Below, piece by piece: positions 1-5,147 of a DNA stretch of 7,476 nt (position 1 is its first letter; each line of letters starts with the position of its first letter). The notes below the pieces were generated by a model. The model made no database searches and had not been told where the DNA came from. It saw only the letters and a list, made by a program, of their open reading frames with translations. This stretch comes from Clostridia bacterium (GTDB lineage: Bacteria; Bacillota; Clostridia; Christensenellales; Aristaeellaceae). Made by a program: the position numbers and the translations under genes. The DNA lies in assembly GCA_017469605.1 (NCBI GenBank), contig JAFUGB010000244.1, positions 1 to 7,476 on the forward strand, written 5' to 3'.

Positions 1-153
1 ACGCTTATCACCCAGCAGCGCATGGTGTTCCTTTCCCTGCTGATTAGCTGGCTCACCGGTATGGTTGTCACCACCATTCTGTATAAGCGCGGTATTTGGC
101 GCAAAAAGCAGGTGGAGCCGCTGGAGCGGGAGATGGAATCCGCGAAGGATTAA
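1..153 (+). CDS. C-terminal fragment of a membrane protein, possibly a MATE-family exporter (partial at the window start)
   Basis: Frame 1 is open from the first base to TAA at 151-153 and gives the last 50 residues of a protein whose start lies outside the window. Residues about 8-27 of the fragment are a hydrophobic run (MVFLSLLISWLTGMVVTTIL), read as one membrane helix. A basic stretch (YKRGIWRKK) and a short charged tail follow, which puts the C-terminus in the cytoplasm by the positive-inside rule. A final helix ending in an RGxWRKK-like patch resembles the end of MATE multidrug exporters, but this is a recollection of family style and not a match I could test; other multi-pass transporters could end this way. 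The gene converges on the LysR gene at 506-1465, with the 255-bp repeat element between them. That it is a coding C-terminus is fairly sure; the family is not. Confidence 0.7.
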   Translation, partial: TLITQQRMVFLSLLISWLTGMVVTTILYKRGIWRKKQVEPLEREMESAKD

Positions 154-160
154 AAAACGC

Positions 161-197
161 AAAGAAAAAGGTCCCTTGCCGTGGGCGGGGGACCTTT
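161..197 (-). terminator. Terminator hairpin, left copy of a 30-bp duplication; ends LysR transcripts
   Basis: AAAGGTCCC (167-175) pairs with GGGACCTTT (189-197). The stem continues inward through two T-G pairs and three G-C pairs to a GTG loop at 181-183. Read on the minus strand, the stem is followed by TTTTTCTTTG, so this copy is an intrinsic terminator for the LysR gene. On the plus strand it has only TTT before the repeat element begins, so it should be weak for the upstream membrane-protein gene. Bases 168-197 recur at 453-482 with one mismatch in 30. Confidence 0.75.
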
Positions 198-452
198 AGG
201 GCATCGACAAAGTCGATGCCCCCGAAGAAAATGAAGAACCATTTTCTTCGGACCGCAAATTTTCTTGTGCGCTTAACAGCGCACGGCCAGAAAATTTGAG
301 CGGAATGAAAAATTCCTCCCGGTCGGCAAGCGGACCTCCGGAATTTTTCTCCTCGCGACGTACATGCCGTCGCTGCGGATTGCATTTTCCGTGTTCCAAT
401 CTTGCTGACATGTACCGGCTTTATTTTAAAATGACACTTTATAGATAGTCTG
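198..452 (+). repeat. 255-bp hairpin-rich repeat element, copy 1 (putative non-autonomous mobile element)
   Basis: This stretch is repeated in inverted orientation at 3014-3268, with about 10 substitutions and one single-base indel. It is a chain of hairpins: 199-208 with 212-221; 222-233 with 240-251; 256-265 with 289-298, enclosing 267-273 with 278-284; 307-316 with 340-349, enclosing 321-324 with 333-336; and 355-360 with 368-373. The last 80 bases are less structured apart from the palindrome ATTTTAAAAT at 423-432. The ends of copy 2 show a short imperfect inverted repeat (CAGGGCATC and CAGGCTATC, 7 of 9). In copy 1 the corresponding ends have drifted slightly. The element is directly flanked by a 30-bp duplication of a terminator hairpin. 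It has no plausible protein gene: reading frames crossing it have no ribosome site and run into the neighbouring hairpins. I infer a MITE-like element; a structured RNA is an alternative or additional role. Confidence 0.85.
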
Positions 453-485
453 AAGGTCCCTTGGCGTGGGCGGGGGACCTTTTTT
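453..485 (+). terminator. Terminator hairpin, right copy of the 30-bp duplication; ends the upstream membrane-protein gene
   Basis: AAGGTCCC (453-460) pairs with GGGACCTT (474-481), with T-G and G-C pairs continuing inward and one G-G mismatch where the left copy has C-G. Six T residues follow at 480-485, so it is a good intrinsic terminator on the plus strand. On the minus strand it lacks a U-tract. It is a direct repeat of 168-197 (29 of 30). The simplest reading is that one bidirectional terminator was duplicated when the element inserted, leaving one outward U-tract on each side. Confidence 0.8.
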
Positions 486-505
486 CCTTGGCGCAATATG
501 ACGGA

Positions 506-1465
506 TTACCTGTCCTTCCGCGTTCCCGCTCCATCGGGAGCGCAGGCGGCCAGGTATTTTTTCATTTCCTCAATGTAGCGGGTGCCGGCGGGGCTCAGAA
601 TGCTGTTTTTACGGGTGATATAGCCAATTTCCATGGTTCCGGCGGCGTTTTCCGCGTCGGCGGCAAAGGGGATGGCGATATAGTCCCCGCCGTTGCCGTT
701 CAGTTCCTCGCAGATCACGCTGCTGCAAATGGTATAGGCGTTCAGCCCCACCATCAGGTTGAGCACCGTGGCGCGGTCGCAGCACTTGATGATGCGGGGA
801 TAATCGCTGGTGGACAGCAGCTCTTCGGCAAAATAAAAGCTGCTGTCGTCGCCCTGCTCAAAGGACAGACAGGGGTAGGGCGTCAGGTCCTCAAAGGAAA
901 TAGCGCCGCGGCTGGCCAGGGGATGCTCCCGCCACAGGTAAACATAGGCGCTGCAATCGATCAGCCGGGTGAAGGTCAGGTTGGCGGTGAGCATCAGCTT
1001 TTCCAGGGCCTTGCGGTTGAAATCGTTCAGGTACAGGATGCCGATCTCGCTGCGGGAGGAGGCCACGTCGTCCAGCACGGCCTTGGTGCGCGTTTCCCGG
1101 ATGGCAAATTCGTATTCGGCCACGTCAAAGCTGCGGGTCATTTCCACAAAGGCTTTGACCGCAAAGGAATAATGCTGGGTGGATACGGCAAACTGTTGGC
1201 GCCGGGTGCCCTGCTTGCCGTATACGTCCAGCAGGTTCAGGTACTGGCCGTATACCTGTCGGGCATAGGGCAGGAAGGCCATGCCCTCCGCCGTCAGCGT
1301 AACGCCCCGGCCGGTGCGGTTAAAAATGGTGATGCCGATCTCCTTTTCCAGCTCCTGGACGGCGCTGGTCAGCGAAGGCTGGGCCACATACAGCCTTTCC
1401 GCCGCCTTATTGAGCGAGCCGGCCTCTGAAATGGTGATCACGTAATTGAGCTGCTGCAGCGTCAT
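506..1465 (-). CDS. LysR-type transcriptional regulator
   Basis: This encodes a 319-residue DNA-binding regulator, the usual length for the family. Residues 1-60 form the winged helix-turn-helix, with the typical pattern GSLNKAAERLYVAQPSLT at about 16-33 and LEKEIGITIFNRTGRG at about 39-54. A linker helix follows, and residues from about 90 to 300 form the two-lobed effector-binding domain. I chose the ATG at 1465 because GGAGG (1471-1475) lies 5 bases upstream and the protein then begins MTLQQLNYV, a classical LysR start; the frame stays open 31 codons further upstream but has no ribosome site there. The gene is divergent from the Rrf2-kinase operon and shares its promoter region, so that operon is the first candidate target. 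LysR proteins commonly control a divergent neighbour and themselves. The effector cannot be read from sequence. The tail after about residue 300 (APDGAGTRKDR) is polar and probably disordered. Confidence 0.93.
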   Translation of the reverse strand: MTLQQLNYVITISEAGSLNKAAERLYVAQPSLTSAVQELEKEIGITIFNRTGRGVTLTAEGMAFLPYARQVYGQYLNLLDVYGKQGTRRQQFAVSTQHYSFAVKAFVEMTRSFDVAEYEFAIRETRTKAVLDDVASSRSEIGILYLNDFNRKALEKLMLTANLTFTRLIDCSAYVYLWREHPLASRGAISFEDLTPYPCLSFEQGDDSSFYFAEELLSTSDYPRIIKCCDRATVLNLMVGLNAYTICSSVICEELNGNGGDYIAIPFAADAENAAGTMEIGYITRKNSILSPAGTRYIEEMKKYLAACAPDGAGTRKDR

Positions 1466-1496
1466 GACGGCCTCCGAAATAAAAGCGTTTTCATGT

Positions 1497-1525
1497 ATCA
1501 TATTGATTTTGTCTGGTTTTGTCAA
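1497..1525 (-). promoter_or_regulatory. Sigma-A promoter of the LysR gene
   Basis: On the minus strand the sequence is TTGACA (1520-1525), a 17-base spacer, then TATGAT (1497-1502). The -35 box is perfect and the -10 box matches 5 of 6. Transcription should start near 1490, giving a leader of about 25 bases with GGAGG in place for the ATG at 1465. The -35 box overlaps the left arm of the dyad at 1523-1542, so binding there should affect this promoter. Confidence 0.8.
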
Positions 1526-1542
1526 TTGCAATTTGCCAATTG
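1523..1542. promoter_or_regulatory. Candidate shared operator: CAATTG dyad overlapping both -35 boxes
   Basis: The 20 bases CAATTGCAATTTGCCAATTG hold two CAATTG arms (1523-1528 and 1537-1542) eight bases apart. The left arm overlaps the -35 box of the LysR promoter and the right arm overlaps the -35 box of the Rrf2 promoter. AATTGCAATT (1524-1533) is also a perfect palindrome. T1526 and A1538 satisfy the T-N11-A pattern of LysR boxes, with TTG and CAA arms. The position suggests a repressor or switch site for LysR, Rrf2 or both. Symmetry and placement are visible; the binding protein is inferred. Confidence 0.5.
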
Positions 1543-1568
1543 AAAACCTACAAAACATATGGTAATAT
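1540..1568 (+). promoter_or_regulatory. Sigma-A promoter of the Rrf2-kinase operon
   Basis: TTGAAA (1540-1545), a 17-base spacer and TAATAT (1563-1568) form a strong sigma-A promoter. The expected start of transcription is near 1575, leaving a leader of only about 19 bases before the TTG start codon at 1594. There is no room for a riboswitch or attenuator, so control is expected at initiation, through the overlapping dyad. Confidence 0.75.
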
Positions 1569-1578
1569 AGTACGTGAA

Positions 1579-1585
1579 AAAGGGG
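1579..1585 (+). promoter_or_regulatory. Ribosome site that fixes the TTG start of the Rrf2 gene
   Basis: AAAGGGG ends 8 bases before TTG at 1594-1596. The two ATG triplets between them (1586 and 1589) are out of frame. The only in-frame ATG, at 1519, lies upstream of the promoter, so TTG is the best start. Confidence 0.65.
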
Positions 1586-1593
1586 ATGATGGT

Positions 1594-2031
1594 TTGAAAA
1601 TTTCCACCAAGGGGCGCTATGCCCTGCGCATGCTGATTGACCTGGCGGAACACGGCGGAAACGGCTTTGTCCCGCTCAAGGATATTGCCGAGCGGCAGGA
1701 TATAAGCAAAAAATACCTGGAGCAGATCATTCCGCTGTTTAACCGCAGCGATATGCTGCGCACCAATCGCGGTGCCCAGGGCGGATACATGCTGGCCCGC
1801 ACGCCGGACAAGTACACCGTGGGCGAGGTGCTGCGCCTTACCGAGGGGTCGCTGGCGCCCGTGGACTGCGCCGAGCAGATGCCCGTGCAGTGCGACCGCA
1901 GCGTGGACTGCGCCACCCTGCCCATCTGGCGCGGCCTGAGCAAGGTGATCAATGAATACCTGGACGGCATCACGCTGCAGGATATCCTGGATCAGCAGCG
2001 GGAGCGGTATGCCAATGATTATGTGATCTGA
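1594..2031 (+). CDS. Rrf2-family transcriptional regulator with three IscR-like cysteines
   Basis: With the TTG start this is a 145-residue protein beginning MKISTKGRYALRMLIDLA, the hallmark N-terminus of Rrf2 proteins (IscR, NsrR, CymR, RirA). The winged helix-turn-helix spans roughly residues 1-80, including LKDIAERQDISKKYLEQI (28-45) and the wing RGAQGGYMLAR (59-69). C92, C100 and C106 occupy the region that holds C92, C98 and C104 in IscR, with spacing C-x7-C-x5-C. B. subtilis CymR lacks such cysteines, so a bound Fe-S cluster that senses iron, oxygen or nitric oxide is plausible but unproven. The gene is first in an operon, followed 18 bases later by the sugar kinase. Pairing with iron-sulfur assembly genes would be more usual, and no iscS or nifU is seen here. 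Autoregulation through the dyad at 1523-1542 is likely. The family is certain; the signal is inferred. Confidence 0.92.
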   Translation: MKISTKGRYALRMLIDLAEHGGNGFVPLKDIAERQDISKKYLEQIIPLFNRSDMLRTNRGAQGGYMLARTPDKYTVGEVLRLTEGSLAPVDCAEQMPVQCDRSVDCATLPIWRGLSKVINEYLDGITLQDILDQQRERYANDYVI

Positions 2032-2039
2032 TCAAATAT

Positions 2040-2044
2040 GGGGA
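2040..2044 (+). promoter_or_regulatory. Ribosome site that favours the 2050 start of the kinase
   Basis: GGGGA lies 5 bases before the ATG at 2050. The in-frame ATG at 2038 has no purine-rich site upstream and would add four residues (MGKT) not typical of the family. Confidence 0.55.
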
Positions 2045-2049
2045 AAACC

Positions 2050-2979
2050 ATGATCATAACCGTTACGCTGACGCCTGCCCTGGATAAAACGGTGATCCTG
2101 CCGGATTTTCAGGTGGATCAGGTTAACCGCGTGGAAAGCCTGCGCCTGGATGCCGGCGGGAAGGGGATCAACGTTTCCAAAGCGCTGCGCGCCCTGGGCA
2201 CGCCCAGCCTGGCCACCGGCATCCTGGGCGGGGATACGGGCCGTTTCATTGAAAACAGCCTGCGGGAAATGTCGATTGCCTGCGATTTTGTCCATGTGCC
2301 GCAGGATACCCGTACCAACCTGAAGGTGGTGGATCCGCTCCGCCATACCAATACCGATATCAACGAGCCCGGCGCGCCGGTGGACGGGGATACGCTGGAA
2401 ACGGTATATCAAAAAATTGAATCGGCCGCCGCCCCCGGAGATATCGTGGTGCTGGCCGGCAAGGCGCCTGCCGGCACCCGGGATACGCTGTTTGCCCGGT
2501 GGACGGCCCGGCTGAAGGCGCGGGGGATCCGGATCTATATGGATGCAGACGCCGGGCTGCTTATCCAGGGCGTGAAGGCAAAGCCCGCGCTGATCAAGCC
2601 CAACGATGCCGAGCTGGCCCGCCTGACCGGAAAAAGCTTTGGCGGCATAGATGAAATGGCCCGGGCGGCCCGGCAGCTGGTGCGGGACGGCATTGAAACG
2701 GTGGTGGTGTCCCTGGGCGAACGGGGCGCGCTGTTTGTAACAGCGGGGCAGGCGCTCCGCGGCCATGGACTGCGTGTGCCGGTGCGGAGCACCGTGGGCG
2801 CGGGGGACAGCATGATGGCTGCCATGGTTCACGGCGCGGCCGCGGGCAAGGGCTTTGCCGATACCTGCGCCCTGGCGATGGCGGTCAGCGCCGCCGCCGT
2901 TACCACTCCCGGCACCCAGCCCGCCGATATGGCCGCGGTGAACGCGCTGCTGGGACAGGTGATGATTGAAGAAATATAA
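2050..2979 (+). CDS. fruK: PfkB-family sugar-phosphate kinase, 1-phosphofructokinase type
   Basis: This is a 309-residue cytoplasmic ribokinase-fold kinase, the usual length for 1-phosphofructokinase and tagatose-6-phosphate kinase (LacC). It would transfer phosphate from ATP to the C6 hydroxyl of fructose 1-phosphate, giving fructose 1,6-bisphosphate, or act on a related ketose phosphate. It opens MIITVTLTPALDKTV, typical of the FruK/LacC group, with D12 in the substrate site. The first PfkB signature is GGKGINVSKAL (36-46). KPNDAEL follows in the middle, and the second signature TVGAGDSMMAAMV (248-260) carries the catalytic base D253 and the anion hole. The gene is co-transcribed with the Rrf2 regulator. 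No PTS fructose permease or DeoR-type FruR, the usual partners, is visible here, so the substrate is less certain than the fold. Downstream transcription runs through repeat copy 2 to the terminator at 3269-3302. Confidence 0.85.
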   Translation: MIITVTLTPALDKTVILPDFQVDQVNRVESLRLDAGGKGINVSKALRALGTPSLATGILGGDTGRFIENSLREMSIACDFVHVPQDTRTNLKVVDPLRHTNTDINEPGAPVDGDTLETVYQKIESAAAPGDIVVLAGKAPAGTRDTLFARWTARLKARGIRIYMDADAGLLIQGVKAKPALIKPNDAELARLTGKSFGGIDEMARAARQLVRDGIETVVVSLGERGALFVTAGQALRGHGLRVPVRSTVGAGDSMMAAMVHGAAAGKGFADTCALAMAVSAAAVTTPGTQPADMAAVNALLGQVMIEEI

Positions 2980-3013
2980 AAACAGGAGATTCCCATGCCG
3001 AAGGATCTCCTGT
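2978..3013 (-). terminator. Terminator hairpin, left copy of a duplication of about 31 bp; ends the thioesterase operon
   Basis: ACAGGAGAT (2982-2990) pairs with ATCTCCTGT (3005-3013), and two more pairs extend the stem inward. Read on the minus strand the stem is followed by TTTTTATATTTC, so it terminates the aldo/keto reductase-thioesterase operon. On the plus strand it lacks a T-tract and runs straight into the repeat element. It recurs at 3269-3299 with one substitution and one missing T. The A-run overlaps the kinase stop codon. Confidence 0.75.
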
Positions 3014-3268
3014 CAGGCTATCTGTAAAGTGCCATTTTAAAATAAAGCCGGTAAATGCCAGCAAGATTGGAACACGGAAATGCAATCCGCAGCGACGGCA
3101 TGCACGTCGCGAGGAGAAAAATTCCGGAGGTCCGCTTGCCGACCGGGAGGAATTTTTCATTCCGCTCAAATTTTCTGGCCGTGCGCTGTTAAGCGCACAA
3201 GAAAATTTGCGTTCCGAAGAAAATGAAACTTCATTTTCTTCGGGGGCATCGACTTTGTCGATGCCCTG
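3014..3268 (-). repeat. 255-bp hairpin-rich repeat element, copy 2 (inverted relative to copy 1)
   Basis: The reverse complement of this stretch matches 198-452 over its whole length at about 96%. Relative to copy 1 coordinates the differences are at 237-239, 253, 362, 408, 412, 434, 442 and 449, plus one T fewer in the run near 384-387. Every stem listed for copy 1 is unchanged. The terminal bases are better preserved here: the element reads CAGGGCATC at one end and GATAGCCTG at the other, an imperfect terminal inverted repeat. The flanking hairpin duplication (2982-3013 and 3269-3299) has a sequence unrelated to that around copy 1. The element lies in the gap between the convergent kinase and thioesterase genes and encodes no credible protein. 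Confidence 0.85.
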
Positions 3269-3302
3269 ACAGGGGATCCCATGCCGAAGGATCTCCTGTT
3301 TT
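3269..3302 (+). terminator. Terminator hairpin, right copy of the duplication; ends the Rrf2-kinase operon
   Basis: ACAGGGGAT (3269-3277) pairs with ATCTCCTGT (3291-3299) through one G-T pair, and two C-G pairs extend the stem inward. TTTT follows at 3299-3302 and a second T5 run at 3307-3311. It is active on the plus strand. On the minus strand it lacks a U-tract, which is retained only by the left copy at 2978-3013. Confidence 0.7.
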
Positions 3303-3309
3303 GGCGTTT

Positions 3310-4038
3310 TTATCTTTCCATGAGCCGTCCGCCGATCTCAAAAGCCAGCTTATCGCCGTGATAGCCGGCCAGGCGGTAATCCAGCCCCTGGCGGGTCAGG
3401 TGAAGCTCCACATGCTGCCCGGGCCGCACCTCGGCGTTGTAATTGAGGATCAGGCTTTGGGGCGCGTATTTGCCCATGGCTTCAATGCCCAGGGCGTTGC
3501 ACAGCCAGTCAGCGTATTTGGTGTTGTTTACATGGCCGTTCACATCCAGGTCGGTGTACACCGGATCATAGCGCGTTACCGTTTCATCGCCCTGCAGCTG
3601 GCCCACGGTGGCGGGCAGTGCCATGGGCGCGGCCAGATCGCTGTTATCGGGCAGCAGCGCGGCCACATCCCCGGCGGGAATGGTTTGCCGGGTATGGATA
3701 TCCATCAGCAGCCACAGCGTGCCCGCCTTGCCGATCACCTCGCCTGCGGCATCCTTGAAAATATAATAGCGCGGGAAAAACCGCAGGCGCACGGGCTTGT
3801 GGAAGGTCTGCGCCGTAATGGTTTCGCCAATGGCGGGATACCGGCTCATCTGCACCTCGCTGCGCGCCAGGATCCATACAATGCCGCGCTTGAGCAGATC
3901 ATCCCGGCCGCAGCCCAGCAGCTGGCAGTGTGCGCCGCTCATTTCCTGCATGGTGGTCAGCACGGCGCTGGGCCGCCACTGGCCGTTTACATCGCAATCG
4001 CAGGTGCGCAAAAGGATATTTTCCTGATAGCTTTTCAT
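3310..4038 (-). CDS. Acyl-ACP thioesterase (FatA/FatB-like, double hotdog)
   Basis: This 242-residue cytoplasmic enzyme should hydrolyse acyl-[acyl carrier protein] to free fatty acid and ACP. It has the two tandem hotdog domains of bacterial acyl-ACP thioesterases: the first at about residues 1-130 (including DVNGQWRPSAVLTTMQEMSG, 16-35), the second at about 150-242. The second carries the active-site segment YTDLDVNGHVNNTKY (161-175), with N167 and H169 as expected catalytic residues and E203 in NYNAEVRPG as the likely acid. The length fits the bacterial family; plant FatA/FatB have extra transit sequence. The ATG at 4038 is preceded by AGAAGGAA at a suitable distance. The start lies 15 bases after the aldo/keto reductase stop, so the two are one operon. 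The acyl chain length preferred cannot be told from sequence. A related 4-hydroxybenzoyl-CoA-type thioesterase is less likely given two hotdogs. Transcription ends at the hairpin at 2978-3013, after crossing repeat copy 2. Confidence 0.88.
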   Translation of the reverse strand: MKSYQENILLRTCDCDVNGQWRPSAVLTTMQEMSGAHCQLLGCGRDDLLKRGIVWILARSEVQMSRYPAIGETITAQTFHKPVRLRFFPRYYIFKDAAGEVIGKAGTLWLLMDIHTRQTIPAGDVAALLPDNSDLAAPMALPATVGQLQGDETVTRYDPVYTDLDVNGHVNNTKYADWLCNALGIEAMGKYAPQSLILNYNAEVRPGQHVELHLTRQGLDYRLAGYHGDKLAFEIGGRLMER

Positions 4039-4053
4039 ATGCTGTTCCTTCTT

Positions 4054-5079
4054 TTAAACTGTAATTTCGCCGGACACGATGCGCCGGTAATCCGCAAGGT
4101 TTTTTTCCAGCAGATCGGGGATCCTGAGACCGTAGGGGCAATGGCCCATGCATTTGCCGCAGTGCAGGCAGCCGGCGATTTTCTCCATTTTGGCCTGGAA
4201 TTCGGGCTCCAGCCACTTGGCCGAGGGCGAACGGCGGATCAGCTGGATCATGCGGGCGCAATTGTTGATTTCAATCCCCGCCGGACAGGGCATGCAGTAG
4301 CCGCAGCCCCGGCAAAAATCGCCGCCCAGCTCCTCTTTGTCGTGGGCGATCAGCCGGCGCATATCATCGGTGAGCGCGGGCGGGTTTTCCATATAGCCCA
4401 GGAATTCCTCAAGCTCGCTTTCCCGCTGGACGCCCCAGATGGGCAGCACGTTATCAAACTGCGCGATGAAGGCATAGGCCGCCGCGCTGTTGGTGATCAG
4501 CCCGCCGCTGAGCGCCTTCATGGCGATGTAGCCCACGTCCTTTTCCCGGCACAGCCGAACCAGGTCGATTTCCTTTTGCCCGCTCAGGTAGCTGAAGGGA
4601 AATTGCAGCGTATCGTAAAGCCCGCTTTCCACGATCTCCCGGGCCACGCCGATCTTGTGGGCTGTGGCGGAAATATGCAGGATCTTGCCCTGGGCTTTGG
4701 CCTCCTGCATGCATTCATACATGCCGGTGCCGTCTCCGGGCCGCCAGCATTGATTGACGCAGTGAAACTGGTAAATATCGATATGATCGGTGTTCAGGTT
4801 CCTGAGCGACGTGTGCAGATCGCGCCAGAAGCCTTCTGGCGTTTGGGCCATGGTTTTGGTGGCCAGGGTATATTCGCCGCGGCGGCGGGATACGGCGCGG
4901 CCGATTTTTTCCTCGCTGTCGGAATAGGCGCGGGCGGTATCGATAAAATCCATACCGCCGTCCAGCGCCCGTTGCAGCAGCTTTGCCGCCGCTTCAAAGG
5001 AGACGCGCTGTATGGGCAGCGCACCGAAGGCGTTTTGCTCGGCTGTGATGCCTGTACGTCCCAGCGTGATTCTTGCCAT
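4054..5079 (-). CDS. Aldo/keto reductase with C-terminal 2[4Fe-4S] ferredoxin-like domain
   Basis: The protein is 341 residues. Residues 1 to about 245 form the aldo/keto reductase TIM barrel, with the catalytic tetrad visible: D47 and Y52 in FIDTARAYSDSE, K75 in LATKT, and H106 in YQFHCV. Residues about 250-325 form a bacterial ferredoxin-type tail with two cysteine sets: C256, C259, C262, C265 in CRGCGYCMPCP and C304, C307, C310, C314 in CLHCGKCMGHCP. Eight cysteines predict two [4Fe-4S] clusters, a layout common in anaerobic Clostridia. The enzyme probably reduces or oxidises a carbonyl or sugar-like substrate with NAD(P)H and passes electrons to or from the clusters; the substrate is unknown. 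The ATG at 5079 has GGAGGG 8 bases upstream. It is the first gene of an operon with the thioesterase. A promoter overlaps the end of the upstream small gene. Confidence 0.92.
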   Translation of the reverse strand: MARITLGRTGITAEQNAFGALPIQRVSFEAAAKLLQRALDGGMDFIDTARAYSDSEEKIGRAVSRRRGEYTLATKTMAQTPEGFWRDLHTSLRNLNTDHIDIYQFHCVNQCWRPGDGTGMYECMQEAKAQGKILHISATAHKIGVAREIVESGLYDTLQFPFSYLSGQKEIDLVRLCREKDVGYIAMKALSGGLITNSAAAYAFIAQFDNVLPIWGVQRESELEEFLGYMENPPALTDDMRRLIAHDKEELGGDFCRGCGYCMPCPAGIEINNCARMIQLIRRSPSAKWLEPEFQAKMEKIAGCLHCGKCMGHCPYGLRIPDLLEKNLADYRRIVSGEITV

Positions 5080-5118
5080 GCTTTCAGCCCTCCGTGATTT
5101 TAATTGCCTCTTTCCTGC

Positions 5119-5147
5119 ATCTTACTCCAATTGGCGGCTTTCGTCAA
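5119..5147 (-). promoter_or_regulatory. Probable promoter of the aldo/keto reductase-thioesterase operon
   Basis: On the minus strand, TTGACG (5142-5147), a 17-base spacer and TAAGAT (5119-5124) match the sigma-A pattern at 5 of 6 and 4 of 6. The -35 box overlaps the TGA stop codon of the small gene. Transcription would begin near 5112, leaving a leader of about 33 bases that holds the ribosome site. No terminator separates the small gene from the reductase, so read-through expression is also possible. Confidence 0.5.

Noticed and set aside
96..299. 67-codon plus-strand frame entering the repeat element
   Set aside because: It starts inside the membrane-protein gene and ends within a hairpin, with no ribosome site.
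199..373. CRISPR array or integron attC site
   Set aside because: The hairpins differ from each other in sequence, with no regular repeats and spacers, and there is no attC-style core site pair or adjacent cassette gene.
68..496. 142-codon minus-strand frame across the repeat element and both terminator hairpins
   Set aside because: It runs through the duplicated hairpin twice, overlaps the real 3' end of the membrane-protein gene, has no ribosome site, and its composition follows the hairpins. It is an artefact of the repeat.
461..1429. 322-codon plus-strand frame opposite the LysR gene
   Set aside because: It is a long antisense frame caused by GC-rich codons; it begins inside a terminator hairpin and the minus strand encodes a clear LysR protein.
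1466..1593. Riboswitch or attenuator upstream of either divergent gene
   Set aside because: Both predicted leaders are only about 20-25 bases, too short for an aptamer; the visible symmetry overlaps promoter -35 boxes and suggests DNA binding.
2038..2049. Upstream ATG at 2038 as the kinase start
   Set aside because: It has no ribosome site; GGGGA is correctly placed for the ATG at 2050, and the resulting N-terminus matches the family.
2900..3169. 89-codon minus-strand frame in repeat copy 2
   Set aside because: It covers the element and the end of the kinase gene; copy 1 differs by a one-base indel in the shared part, so the frame is not conserved between copies.
3223..5097. 624-codon plus-strand frame opposite the thioesterase and reductase genes
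   Set aside because: It is antisense to two well-recognised proteins, crosses their intergenic gap and starts in the repeat element; it has no family-like features.
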